A stretch of DNA of 6,046 nucleotides. It comes from an uncultured Butyrivibrio sp. Lineage in GTDB: Bacteria > Bacillota > Clostridia > Lachnospirales > Lachnospiraceae. The DNA lies in contig CAJTON010000054.1 in the NCBI GenBank assembly GCA_910577605.1, positions 1 to 6,046 on the forward strand. The letters are read 5' to 3'. A program made the position numbers and the translations under genes. The notes under the pieces were generated by a model. The model was not told the DNA's origin. It searched no databases and saw nothing but the letters and a program-made list of their open reading frames with translations. Shown piece after piece: positions 1 through 5,839 of this stretch; the stretch's first letter is position 1; each line of letters opens with the position of its first letter.

Positions 1-1951
1 GGAGCGAGGATTGAAATCCTGAAGGCAAAAGGACCGGATCTTAAAATCGGTTGTCGCTCCCCGTGTGGGAGCGAGGATTGAAATCTGCGACTTTTCGGCT
101 ATCCGTAAAAGGTTAGCCAGTCGCTCCCCGTGTGGGAGCGAGGATTGAAATAAGATTGATGGAACTCTTTCGGCGGTTGAAAATGGTCGCTCCCCGTGTG
201 GGAGCGAGGATTGAAATCAATTTCGTTAGGCTCAAATTCCACATTAATACTGTCGCTCCCCGTGTGGGAGCGAGGATTGAAATAATGTCGTTTGCGTGAA
301 AAATCGCTTGTGTATTTTGTCGCTCCCCGTGTGGGAGCGAGGATTGAAATTGATACAGGCTTTGAGAGATTAAGCCTGTCCGCTACGTCGCTCCCCGTGT
401 GGGAGCGAGGATTGAAATGACATATTATTGTATTATATTTTATTATCGCTCTTGTCGCTCCCCGTGTGGGAGCGAGGATTGAAATACTCAATATATTCTC
501 TGCTGTTTCGATATCTGGAAGTCGCTCCCCGTGTGGGAGCGAGGATTGAAATTTTAGTTTCTCTACTTCCTATAATAATAGGCATTGTCGCTCCCCGTGT
601 GGGAGCGAGGATTGAAATCTAATATATATTATCACGCCGGAAAAGTCAATAAAGTCGCTCCCCGTGTGGGAGCGAGGATTGAAATTCCTATACTAGCCAT
701 TTATCACATCTCCTTTCCCGTCGCTCCCCGTGTGGGAGCGAGGATTGAAATTCAAGCGGTATCTATGTATTTTGGAGAATAGATGAGTCGCTCCCCGTGT
801 GGGAGCGAGGATTGAAATTTATCAGCAAACATACAATCGCAACAAGCAAAACAGTCGCTCCCCGTGTGGGAGCGAGGATTGAAATAACAATGACCGTAAA
901 ATACCCATTCCCGAAATCAGTCGCTCCCCGTGTGGGAGCGAGGATTGAAATTCTCTAACTTATCAATCTGCTTTTTCAGTGACGGTCGCTCCCCGTGTGG
1001 GAGCGAGGATTGAAATTCCTTATTGGCAAGATTATCTTTATTGCACTCCTGGTCGCTCCCCGTGTGGGAGCGAGGATTGAAATTAAAACACAACATAGAC
1101 GGTTTAGCACTTCAAATGGTCGCTCCCCGTGTGGGAGCGAGGATTGAAATCGCTCTTTTTCCTATCATTTCAAAGGCTTCTTTGTCGCTCCCCGTGTGGG
1201 AGCGAGGATTGAAATATCAAAAATCCACCGCTCAAACTTATCCGCTGACGGGTCGCTCCCCGTGTGGGAGCGAGGATTGAAATTTTTTTATAAATCCGGC
1301 AGTTGCTTTGATGCTACGGTCGCTCCCCGTGTGGGAGCGAGGATTGAAATTCTAAAGAGCATGGACATACGCTATTAGAGTTGAGTCGCTCCCCGTGTGG
1401 GAGCGAGGATTGAAATCTTGCTTACCATCAATCCACCTCCGCGTCATTGAAGTCGCTCCCCGTGTGGGAGCGAGGATTGAAATCCTTTTTTTGGCGACCT
1501 CATTTGTAGCTTTATTGTCGCTCCCCGTGTGGGAGCGAGGATTGAAATTTTTGAGATTTGGGACACCTTGGAGGACGTTTTAGGTCGCTCCCCGTGTGGG
1601 AGCGAGGATTGAAATCATAAACAAACTCCTTTCGGATGAATGTCCGCCATCGTCGCTCCCCGTGAGGGAGCGCGGATTGAAATATGCTGTAATGCCTGCT
1701 CTACAAAACCAGTCATGTGTCGCTCCCCGTGAGGGAGCGAGGATTGAAATTTCCACGCTCTTTTTATTGATGGTGATCGTGATGTCGCTCCCCGTGTGGG
1801 AGCGCGGATTGAAACCAGACAAGACCGACCTCATCGATGAGCAGGAGGATGTCGCTCCCCGTGTGGGAGTGAGGATTGAAACTCCCCTCAAACTTTGACC
1901 TCGCCTCGCTCGAACTCATGTCGCTCCCGGTGCGGGAGCGCGGATTGAAAT
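1..1951 (+). CRISPR. CRISPR array, subtype I-C repeat type, leader-distal part
   Basis: A partial repeat (last 17 nt, 1-17) is followed by 29 complete 32-bp repeats starting at 53, 120, 186, 252, 319, 387, 454, 521, 587, 654, 720, 787, 854, 920, 985, 1052, 1119, 1184, 1252, 1319, 1385, 1452, 1517, 1584, 1652, 1719, 1784, 1851 and 1920. They enclose 29 spacers of 33-37 bp, mostly 34-35, with no duplicate spacers. The repeat starts GTCGCTCCCC and ends GGATTGAAAT. Repeat positions 2-9 pair with 15-22 as an 8-bp stem with a 5-nt loop, the hairpin that Cas5 cuts in subtype I-C to leave an 11-nt 5' handle ending in GAAAU. Length, stem and the GGATTGAAA(T/C) end all fit I-C (known family knowledge). 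Identical repeats on the left and degenerate ones on the right place the leader off the left edge and give left-to-right transcription. No cas gene lies in this window. Reading frames across the array (SLPVWERGLK, APRVGARIEI, SILAPTRGAT) are repeat translations, not genes. Confidence 0.99.
1652..1951 (+). repeat. Degenerate repeats at the trailer end of the array
   Basis: The last five repeats differ from the consensus while the previous 24 complete ones are identical. Repeat 1652-1683 has T14A and A22C. Repeat 1719-1750 has T14A. Repeat 1784-1815 has A22C and T32C. Repeat 1851-1882 has C20T and T32C. Repeat 1920-1951 has C10G, T14C and A22C. The loop changes (positions 10 and 14) keep the stem. 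A22C removes only the outermost T-A pair and C20T turns a G-C pair into G-T, so all five can still fold. The final spacer (1883-1919) is the longest at 37 bp. Decay of terminal repeats is normal at the oldest end of an array and fixes its orientation. Confidence 0.95.
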
Positions 1952-2041
1952 TCTTTTATGTACGGGTTTCCCGTTGCCAAGACCTTGTCATCCGAAGTAT
2001 ATTTTTGCTTATTTTATGTAGCGGTTGCGCTACACCCCATC
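1952..2041. other. CRISPR trailer and intergenic stretch with two small hairpins
   Basis: No further repeat appears one period after 1920. A short hairpin ACGGG-ttt-CCCGT lies at 1962-1974. A stronger 7-bp hairpin with a GTTG loop (TGTAGCG / CGCTACA) lies at 2017-2034. The nearest T-run (2047-2051) is 13 nt after the second hairpin, so it is a poor intrinsic terminator, but it could mark the 3' end of the array transcript. No protein gene is supported here. Confidence 0.5.
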
Positions 2042-2069
2042 TTGACTTTTTCGCTCTTTAATATATAAT
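2042..2069 (+). promoter_or_regulatory. trpS promoter (sigma-A type)
   Basis: TTGACT (2042-2047), a 16-bp spacer and a perfect TATAAT (2064-2069) predict a start near 2076. This leaves a leader of about 55 nt before trpS. That is too short for a T-box riboswitch, a common control of Bacillota aminoacyl-tRNA synthetase genes, so T-box control of this promoter is unlikely. Confidence 0.75.
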
Positions 2070-2077
2070 TAAAGAGC
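2053..2077. promoter_or_regulatory. Dyad overlapping the trpS -10 box, possible operator
   Basis: Two 10-nt arms, GCTCTTTAAT (2053-2062) and ATTAAAGAGC (2068-2077), are perfect inverted repeats around a 5-nt centre (2063-2067). The -10 hexamer spans the centre and the right arm, and the predicted start is inside the right arm. A protein bound here would block RNA polymerase. Operator function is inference; AT-rich dyads also occur by chance. Confidence 0.4.
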
Positions 2078-2087
2078 CGTTATTTGA

Positions 2088-2103
2088 ATCTGCGGATCTG
2101 CGG
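2088..2103 (+). repeat. Tandem 8-bp repeat in the trpS leader
   Basis: ATCTGCGG occurs twice back to back in the predicted 5' untranslated region of trpS. No function is evident. Confidence 0.6.
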
Positions 2104-2131
2104 CGAATCAGAGTGAGAGGTTGTATTGGAA

Positions 2132-3214
2132 ATGAGTAAAATTATTTTGACGGGTGACAGACCGACCGGAAGGCTGCATGTTGGGCATTATGTCGGGTCG
2201 CTCAAGAGACGTGTGGAGCTGCAGGATTCGGGAGAATTTGATGATATTTATATTATGATCGCGGACGCGCAGGCGCTTACCGACAATGCGGATAATCCGG
2301 AGAAGGTAAGACAGAATATAGTAGAGGTGGCGCTTGATTATCTTGCCTGCGGGCTTGATCCGAAGAAGACGACGATACTTATCCAGTCGATGATACCGGA
2401 GCTTACGGAGTTGTCCTTTTACTATATGAACCTTGTTACGGTGTCGAGGCTTCAGCGCAATCCTACGGTAAAATCCGAGATACAGATGCGCAATTTTGAG
2501 GCGAGCATACCGGTGGGATTTTTCACATATCCCATAAGTCAGGCGGCGGATATTACCGCGTTTAAGGCGACGACCGTACCCGTGGGAGACGATCAGCTGC
2601 CTATGATAGAGCAGACGAGGGAGATAGTGCATAAATTTAATGCCGTTTACGGCGATACGCTTGTGGAGCCGGAGGCTTTTCTGCCAGACAACAAGGCGTG
2701 CTTAAGACTTCCCGGTACGGACGGCAAGGCAAAGATGAGTAAGTCGCTCGGAAACTGCATCTATCTTGCGGATACCGAGGAGGATGTGCGCAAAAAGATC
2801 ATGTCGATGTTTACCGACCCGAATCATCTGCGTGTGGAGGACCCGGGAGAAGTCGAGGGAAATCCCGTGTTTATTTATCTTGACGCTTTCAGCACAAAAG
2901 AGCATTTTGAGGAGTACCTGCCGGAATACGACGGGCTTGAAGAGCTTAAAGCACACTATAAGAGAGGCGGTCTAGGAGACGTTAAGGTAAAAAAATTCCT
3001 CAATAACGTCATGCAGTCGGTGCTTGCGCCGATAAGAGAGCGCCGAAAGGTCTGGGAAAAAGATATTCCCGCGGTTTACGAGATTCTCAAGGCGGGAAGC
3101 GAGAAAGCGGAGAAAGTTGCCGCGCATACGCTTGCCGAAGTGCGTGGTGCTATGAAAATAAATTATTTTGAGGACGGAGCGCTTATCAGGGAGCAGGCTG
3201 AAAAATATAAATAA
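2132..3214 (+). CDS. trpS: Tryptophanyl-tRNA synthetase
   Basis: Charges tRNA-Trp with tryptophan using ATP, as a cytosolic class Ic homodimer. The 360-residue product starts MSKIILTGDRPTGRLHVGHY. HVGH at residues 16-19 is the class I HIGH signature and KMSKS is at 201-205. Between them are conserved stretches including PTVK and FTYPISQAADI, and VPVGDDQ of the Trp/ATP pocket. Length is normal for the family. The TGDRPTG-x-LH-x-GH form differs from the GxQPSG...GN form of E. coli and B. subtilis TrpRS and matches the branch common in Clostridia and enterococci that also includes antibiotic-resistant actinobacterial paralogues. The ATG at 2132 gives the usual family N-terminus, with AGAGG (2116-2120) 11 nt upstream. 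An in-frame TTG at 2126 lies 5 nt from the same site and would add Met-Glu. The gene has its own promoter, reads away from the CRISPR array and ends at an intrinsic terminator. No truncation or frameshift is seen. Confidence 0.97.
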   Translation: MSKIILTGDRPTGRLHVGHYVGSLKRRVELQDSGEFDDIYIMIADAQALTDNADNPEKVRQNIVEVALDYLACGLDPKKTTILIQSMIPELTELSFYYMNLVTVSRLQRNPTVKSEIQMRNFEASIPVGFFTYPISQAADITAFKATTVPVGDDQLPMIEQTREIVHKFNAVYGDTLVEPEAFLPDNKACLRLPGTDGKAKMSKSLGNCIYLADTEEDVRKKIMSMFTDPNHLRVEDPGEVEGNPVFIYLDAFSTKEHFEEYLPEYDGLEELKAHYKRGGLGDVKVKKFLNNVMQSVLAPIRERRKVWEKDIPAVYEILKAGSEKAEKVAAHTLAEVRGAMKINYFEDGALIREQAEKYK

Positions 3215-3242
3215 CGCCGTTAAGAAATCAGACACACATGAC

Positions 3243-3279
3243 CGCGGGGGAGTCAAGGCTCCCTCGCGATTCTTTTTCT
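3243..3279 (+). terminator. Intrinsic terminator of trpS, overlapping the convergent gene's stop
   Basis: CGCGGGGGAG (3243-3252) pairs with CTCCCTCGCG (3259-3268) over 10 bp with one G-U pair and a 6-nt loop. It is followed by ATTCTTTTTCT. It lies 28 nt after the trpS stop. The stop codon of the convergent minus-strand gene (3253-3255) is in the loop, and the right arm encodes that gene's last residues, AREP. Confidence 0.85.
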
Positions 3280-4215
3280 GCAATCAAAGCCGCTGCTGTA
3301 CGAGTTGTTGCCCAGCAGTGAGAGGATAGCGGGACTGTCGTCCTGAAGCATATCGTGCGAATCGTTAAGGGCGCGGTCCATGCTTTCCATATAGCGGACA
3401 TACTTGTTTTGCAGGCTGTCGAGCATTTCAAACACCGAGGAAGTTCCCCGCATGGAAGGCTCCCACGGATTTACCCATTCGCGGTGGGCTTCATTGCACG
3501 GGTCCTCGGAATGGCGGCACTCGTTTACAAGAAGAGGGGACACCAGCCCATAGCCGAGGGTATGGTTTTCGATAAAGCTGATAAAGCGGTGCTTGGTCAT
3601 CTTCGGGTCGGAGAGCAGGATGCTTTCGATGCCGAAACTCACTATGGACGCCTTGATGAGAGTGGTTGTTATCGTAATGCCGTAAGTTTTGAGTATCGCG
3701 CTGTTTAAAAGACGTGCAATTATGTTTTTTTCGCGCTTGCTGAGTGAAATGACCGATACATGGGAAAAATCGTTCTGCCTGACACCTTTGTAATGCATGA
3801 GAACTTCTCTGTCAATATCGGTTTCAAGACCGAAATGTATTCCTAAAGTCTGCTTGGAAACGGAAGTCCCGACGCGGCTGTATACATAAGGGTGCATAGT
3901 GGTGTCGAGCAGATAGTGCCCCATAAAGCCCTGAATATATGCGTAGGCGATTTCATAGTCCTTTTTTTTGTCAAAAATAGATACGGCGTCGATAAGGCTC
4001 CGGAAAAAATCTCCGGTTCGTTTTTTGTGCATGATGTTGGCGATATTAGGCTTGAAGCCGAGTGAACTGGGCATGAAATAAAAAAACAGATCTGGTCCTT
4101 GAAGCCCAAGGCTAAAGGCGTTTCTGCGTTCTTTGATAATTCTTTTTATGTCGGGATCCGGAAGATTTTTGTACGCGTTTAAGCCGAACACATAGTGAGT
4201 TACAAATCCGGGCAT
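3253..4215 (-). CDS. Zinc-dependent phospholipase C family protein
   Basis: A 320-residue protein of the zinc-dependent phospholipase C / S1-P1 nuclease-like family (the Pfam Zn_dep_PLPC type). It begins MPGFVTHYVFGLNAYKNL, followed by GLQGPDLFFYF (37-47), MHKKRTGDFF (62-71) and GHYLLDTTMHPYVY (99-112). Likely metal ligands are His7, Asp42, His63, His100, Asp104 and His108, with possible further ligands in IHFGLETDID (126-135). WVNPW at 247-251 resembles a W-x-NP motif of Clostridia members. These residues suggest a metal-dependent phosphodiesterase or phospholipase fold, but the substrate is unknown. No N-terminal signal peptide or membrane helix is apparent, so unlike secreted alpha-toxin-type enzymes it is probably cytoplasmic. 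AGGAGGT (4223-4229) lies 7 nt before the ATG, which settles the start. It converges on trpS and diverges from the HAD gene, with its own promoter at 4254-4281. Confidence 0.9.
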   Translation of the reverse strand: MPGFVTHYVFGLNAYKNLPDPDIKRIIKERRNAFSLGLQGPDLFFYFMPSSLGFKPNIANIMHKKRTGDFFRSLIDAVSIFDKKKDYEIAYAYIQGFMGHYLLDTTMHPYVYSRVGTSVSKQTLGIHFGLETDIDREVLMHYKGVRQNDFSHVSVISLSKREKNIIARLLNSAILKTYGITITTTLIKASIVSFGIESILLSDPKMTKHRFISFIENHTLGYGLVSPLLVNECRHSEDPCNEAHREWVNPWEPSMRGTSSVFEMLDSLQNKYVRYMESMDRALNDSHDMLQDDSPAILSLLGNNSYSSGFDCRKRIAREP

Positions 4216-4253
4216 ATGTAATACCTCCTGCTAAAATAAATGCTTTTGTATTA

Positions 4254-4281
4254 AGTATAACCTAAACGGAATTTTTGTAAA
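4254..4281 (-). promoter_or_regulatory. Promoter of the phospholipase-like gene
   Basis: Read on the minus strand: TTTACA (4276-4281), a 16-bp spacer and TATACT (4254-4259). The predicted start near 4247 gives a leader of about 30 nt that carries the strong ribosome binding site at 4223-4229. Confidence 0.65.
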
Positions 4282-4337
4282 CCGCAAATGAAAAATATCG
4301 GTTTATTTTTTGACGGAAGTAGTGTAATATATCCGTG

Positions 4338-4375
4338 GCGGGATTGCCGCGATAATATGCGCCGGAATGCGGCGC
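4338..4375 (+). promoter_or_regulatory. Two GC-rich hairpins upstream of the HAD gene
   Basis: GCGG-gattg-CCGC (4338-4350) and GCGCCG-gaatg-CGGCGC (4359-4375) lie just before the ribosome binding site (GAAAGG, 4385-4390) in an otherwise AT-rich divergent region. Neither is followed by a T-run, so they are not intrinsic terminators. They could be leader structures, mRNA-stabilising hairpins or chance. The promoter for this gene is unclear; TTTATT (4302-4307) with TAATAT (4325-4330) at 17-bp spacing is a weak candidate. Confidence 0.35.
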
Positions 4376-4397
4376 GGTAACAATGAAAGGCTGAAGC

Positions 4398-5210
4398 ATG
4401 AAGTATAAGGTACTTGCGTTTGATATAGACGGAACGCTCACAGATTCGGAGAAAAAGATAACGCCGCGCACAAGAGAGGCGATAATCAGGGCGCAGGAGA
4501 GGGGCTGCGTCGCGGCGATAGCGTCGGGACGTCCGCGCCCGGGTGTCAGGCGTTACGCCGACGAACTTGAATTCAAAAAAAACGGCGGATTTCTGTTAGC
4601 GCTGAACGGCGGACTTATCGAGCGCTATTCGGACGGAAAAATAATCGGGCAGAGCGTTATTCCGAGGGAATATTACGGAGAAATCTGCGCGCTCGCGAAG
4701 TCTGAGGGCGTTAATATCCTTACTTATGATAAAGATACGGTTATCAGTGAAAATCTTGATGATAAATATCTTGAGATAGAGGTGAGGATAAACGGGCTTG
4801 AACAGAAGAGGGTTGACGATCTGAGGGAATATCTTACTTATGAGGTACCTAAATTTCTCATGCTCGGAGACGGAGATTATCTTGCAAAAATCGAGCCTGA
4901 GGTTTACGCCAGGCTGCACGACCGCATGGACGTGTACCGTTCGGAGCCTTTTTTTCTGGAAATTCTGCCGAAGAACGTGAACAAGGCTTCGGCGCTTGCG
5001 AAGCTCCTTGATTTTGTTGGGGCAAAAAAAGAAGAGTTGATGGTTTTCGGAGACGGATACAACGACATAACGATGCTTGAATTTGCGGGAATGGGCGTGG
5101 CTATGGGCAATGCTCACGCGGAGGTGAAGGCGCACGCGGATATTATAGCGCCCGGTAACGACGAGGACGGAATAGCTTATATACTTGAAAAATATGTGCT
5201 GAACGCATAA
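4398..5210 (+). CDS. Cof-type HAD-IIB sugar-phosphatase-like hydrolase
   Basis: A 270-residue member of the haloacid dehalogenase superfamily, Cof/YidA-like subfamily (HAD-IIB). These are Mg-dependent phosphatases that use an aspartyl-phosphate intermediate, often on sugar phosphates or flavin-type phosphates. Motif I is DIDGTL with nucleophile Asp9 and acid/base Asp11. Motif II is ASGRP (Ser43). Motif III lysine is probably Lys196 in NVNKASAL. Motif IV is GDGYND with Asp219 and Asp223. The C2 cap lies between motifs II and III (about residues 80-190). Length is typical for the subfamily and the full motif set suggests an active enzyme. The substrate cannot be read from sequence. GAAAGG (4385-4390) is 7 nt before the ATG. 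No terminator is visible after the stop. The next gene begins 100 nt downstream and has its own candidate promoter, although read-through is possible. Confidence 0.93.
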   Translation: MKYKVLAFDIDGTLTDSEKKITPRTREAIIRAQERGCVAAIASGRPRPGVRRYADELEFKKNGGFLLALNGGLIERYSDGKIIGQSVIPREYYGEICALAKSEGVNILTYDKDTVISENLDDKYLEIEVRINGLEQKRVDDLREYLTYEVPKFLMLGDGDYLAKIEPEVYARLHDRMDVYRSEPFFLEILPKNVNKASALAKLLDFVGAKKEELMVFGDGYNDITMLEFAGMGVAMGNAHAEVKAHADIIAPGNDEDGIAYILEKYVLNA

Positions 5211-5255
5211 CGGCATGTTCTTTTGCTGGACTTATCCGCTTTAATATGATAAAAT

Positions 5256-5285
5256 TTTACAAGATAAAAGTACGGTAACTATACT
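5256..5285 (+). promoter_or_regulatory. Promoter of the TrpR-like regulator
   Basis: TTTACA (5256-5261), an 18-bp spacer and TATACT (5280-5285) predict a start near 5292, just before the ribosome binding site. The hexamers are identical to those of the phospholipase-like gene. An upstream alternative, TTGCTG (5223-5228) with TATGAT (5245-5250) at 16 bp, is also possible. Confidence 0.55.
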
Positions 5286-5310
5286 GCAAGAAAAATCAGA
5301 GGTGGATTTT

Positions 5311-5598
5311 ATGAGTAAAAATATAAGAACAGAGGAAGCTGATCATCTTTTTGAGGCGATACTTACGCTTCAGAACAAAGAGGAGTGCTACCGTTTTTTT
5401 GAGGACGTATGCACCGTAAACGAGCTTGTTTCAATGGCGCAGCGGTATGAGGTGGCCCATATGCTGAGGCAGAACAAGACGTATATGGAGATCGCGCAGA
5501 AGACAGGGGCGTCAACGGCTACGATAAGCAGGGTGAACCGTTCGCTCAATTACGGATGCGACGGGTACGATATGGTATTTGAGCGTATAGAGTCTTAG
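5311..5598 (+). CDS. yerC: TrpR-related transcriptional regulator, YerC/YecD family
   Basis: A 95-residue all-helical protein of the YerC/YecD branch of the TrpR superfamily. The segment LFEAILTLQNKEECYRFFEDV (13-33) followed by NELVSMAQRYEVAHML (37-52) matches the family pattern. YMEIAQKTGASTATISRVNRSL (58-79) is a classic helix-turn-helix with the ASTATISRV recognition helix. It is expected to be a DNA-binding dimer. Its targets and effector are not known, and it should not be assumed to sense tryptophan. The ATG at 5311 is preferred because AGAGG (5298-5302) lies 8 nt upstream; the in-frame GTG at 5302 overlaps that site. No hairpin terminator directly follows, and the first strong one is at 5775-5814. 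The gene symbol reflects the B. subtilis family name. Confidence 0.93.
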   Translation: MSKNIRTEEADHLFEAILTLQNKEECYRFFEDVCTVNELVSMAQRYEVAHMLRQNKTYMEIAQKTGASTATISRVNRSLNYGCDGYDMVFERIES

Positions 5599-5774
5599 TC
5601 CTTTCTTTTAATTATGCATGGTATTTAAAAGTTTCAGAATAATTTTTCTTTGTTCCGCCGATAAAGCGGAAAAATGATTTAGTAAAGATGTCTGCATTAC
5701 GGGCAGGCGCGGTGTGCTTTACCCCTGAAAAATCGCCGAGACGACTATCATATAAAAATAATAGCATATAATAT
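5599..5774. other. AT-rich intergenic region without a supported gene
   Basis: A hairpin TTCCGC-cgataaa-GCGGAA lies at 5653-5671. It has T-runs before it and A-runs after it on the plus strand, so it is not a terminator for yerC. A weaker GGCG/CGCC pairing (5706-5709 with 5734-5737) is possible. The only long frame, 5612-5842 on the minus strand (76 codons), has no ribosome binding site that I could identify and covers the terminator and the RNA promoter, so it is not called. Confidence 0.5.
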
Positions 5775-5820
5775 AAAAGTACAGAACAAATATTCGATTT
5801 TGTTCTGTACTTTTGATTTA
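5775..5820. terminator. Strong bidirectional intrinsic terminator
   Basis: Two perfect 16-nt inverted arms (5775-5790, AAAAGTACAGAACAAA; 5799-5814, TTTGTTCTGTACTTTT) flank an 8-nt loop. They are followed by GATTT on the plus strand and by an AT-rich tract on the minus strand. The terminal A4/T4 gives a U-run in either direction. It would insulate the following RNA promoter from yerC read-through. Confidence 0.8.
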
Positions 5821-5825
5821 AGGTG

Positions 5826-5834
5826 TGGTATAAT
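5826..5834 (+). promoter_or_regulatory. Extended -10 promoter of the downstream RNA
   Basis: TGGTATAAT is a perfect extended -10 (TGn followed by TATAAT). No good -35 is present; the -35 position would fall in the right arm of the terminator hairpin. The predicted transcription start is about 5840-5842. Confidence 0.65.
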
Positions 5835-5839
5835 AAGCG

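Noticed and set aside
752..786. Spacer 12 as a fourth initiation-site spacer (GGAG, 5 nt, ATG on the plus strand)
   Set aside because: The Shine-Dalgarno match is short and spacing tight, and the orientation is opposite to the other three.
1684..1718. Spacer 26 as an endolysin gene fragment (reverse complement MTGFVEQALQH)
   Set aside because: Only a vague resemblance to NlpC/CHAP-type N-termini; too short to support.
18..1919. Open frames in almost every spacer as evidence of coding protospacers
   Set aside because: A random 35-mer usually has at least one open frame, so this is uninformative except where a recognisable motif appears (spacer 19) or a Shine-Dalgarno plus start is seen.
2017..2034. 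Hairpin as the terminator of the CRISPR transcript
   Set aside because: The T-run is 13 nt away, so it does not meet the intrinsic terminator pattern; kept only as a hairpin in the trailer.
99..2061. Open reading frames across the CRISPR array and its edge on both strands, up to 130 codons
   Set aside because: They consist of translated repeats alternating with unrelated spacer translations; such frames arise because a 32-bp repeat with no stop in several frames is repeated.
2108..2632. Minus-strand frame of 174 codons antisense to trpS
   Set aside because: Composition is rich in Arg, His and Tyr and it lies wholly opposite a clear trpS gene with no plausible family motif.
4596..5216. Minus-strand frame of 206 codons opposite the HAD gene
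   Set aside because: Shadow of a gene whose catalytic motifs are all intact; no ribosome binding site or motif recognised.
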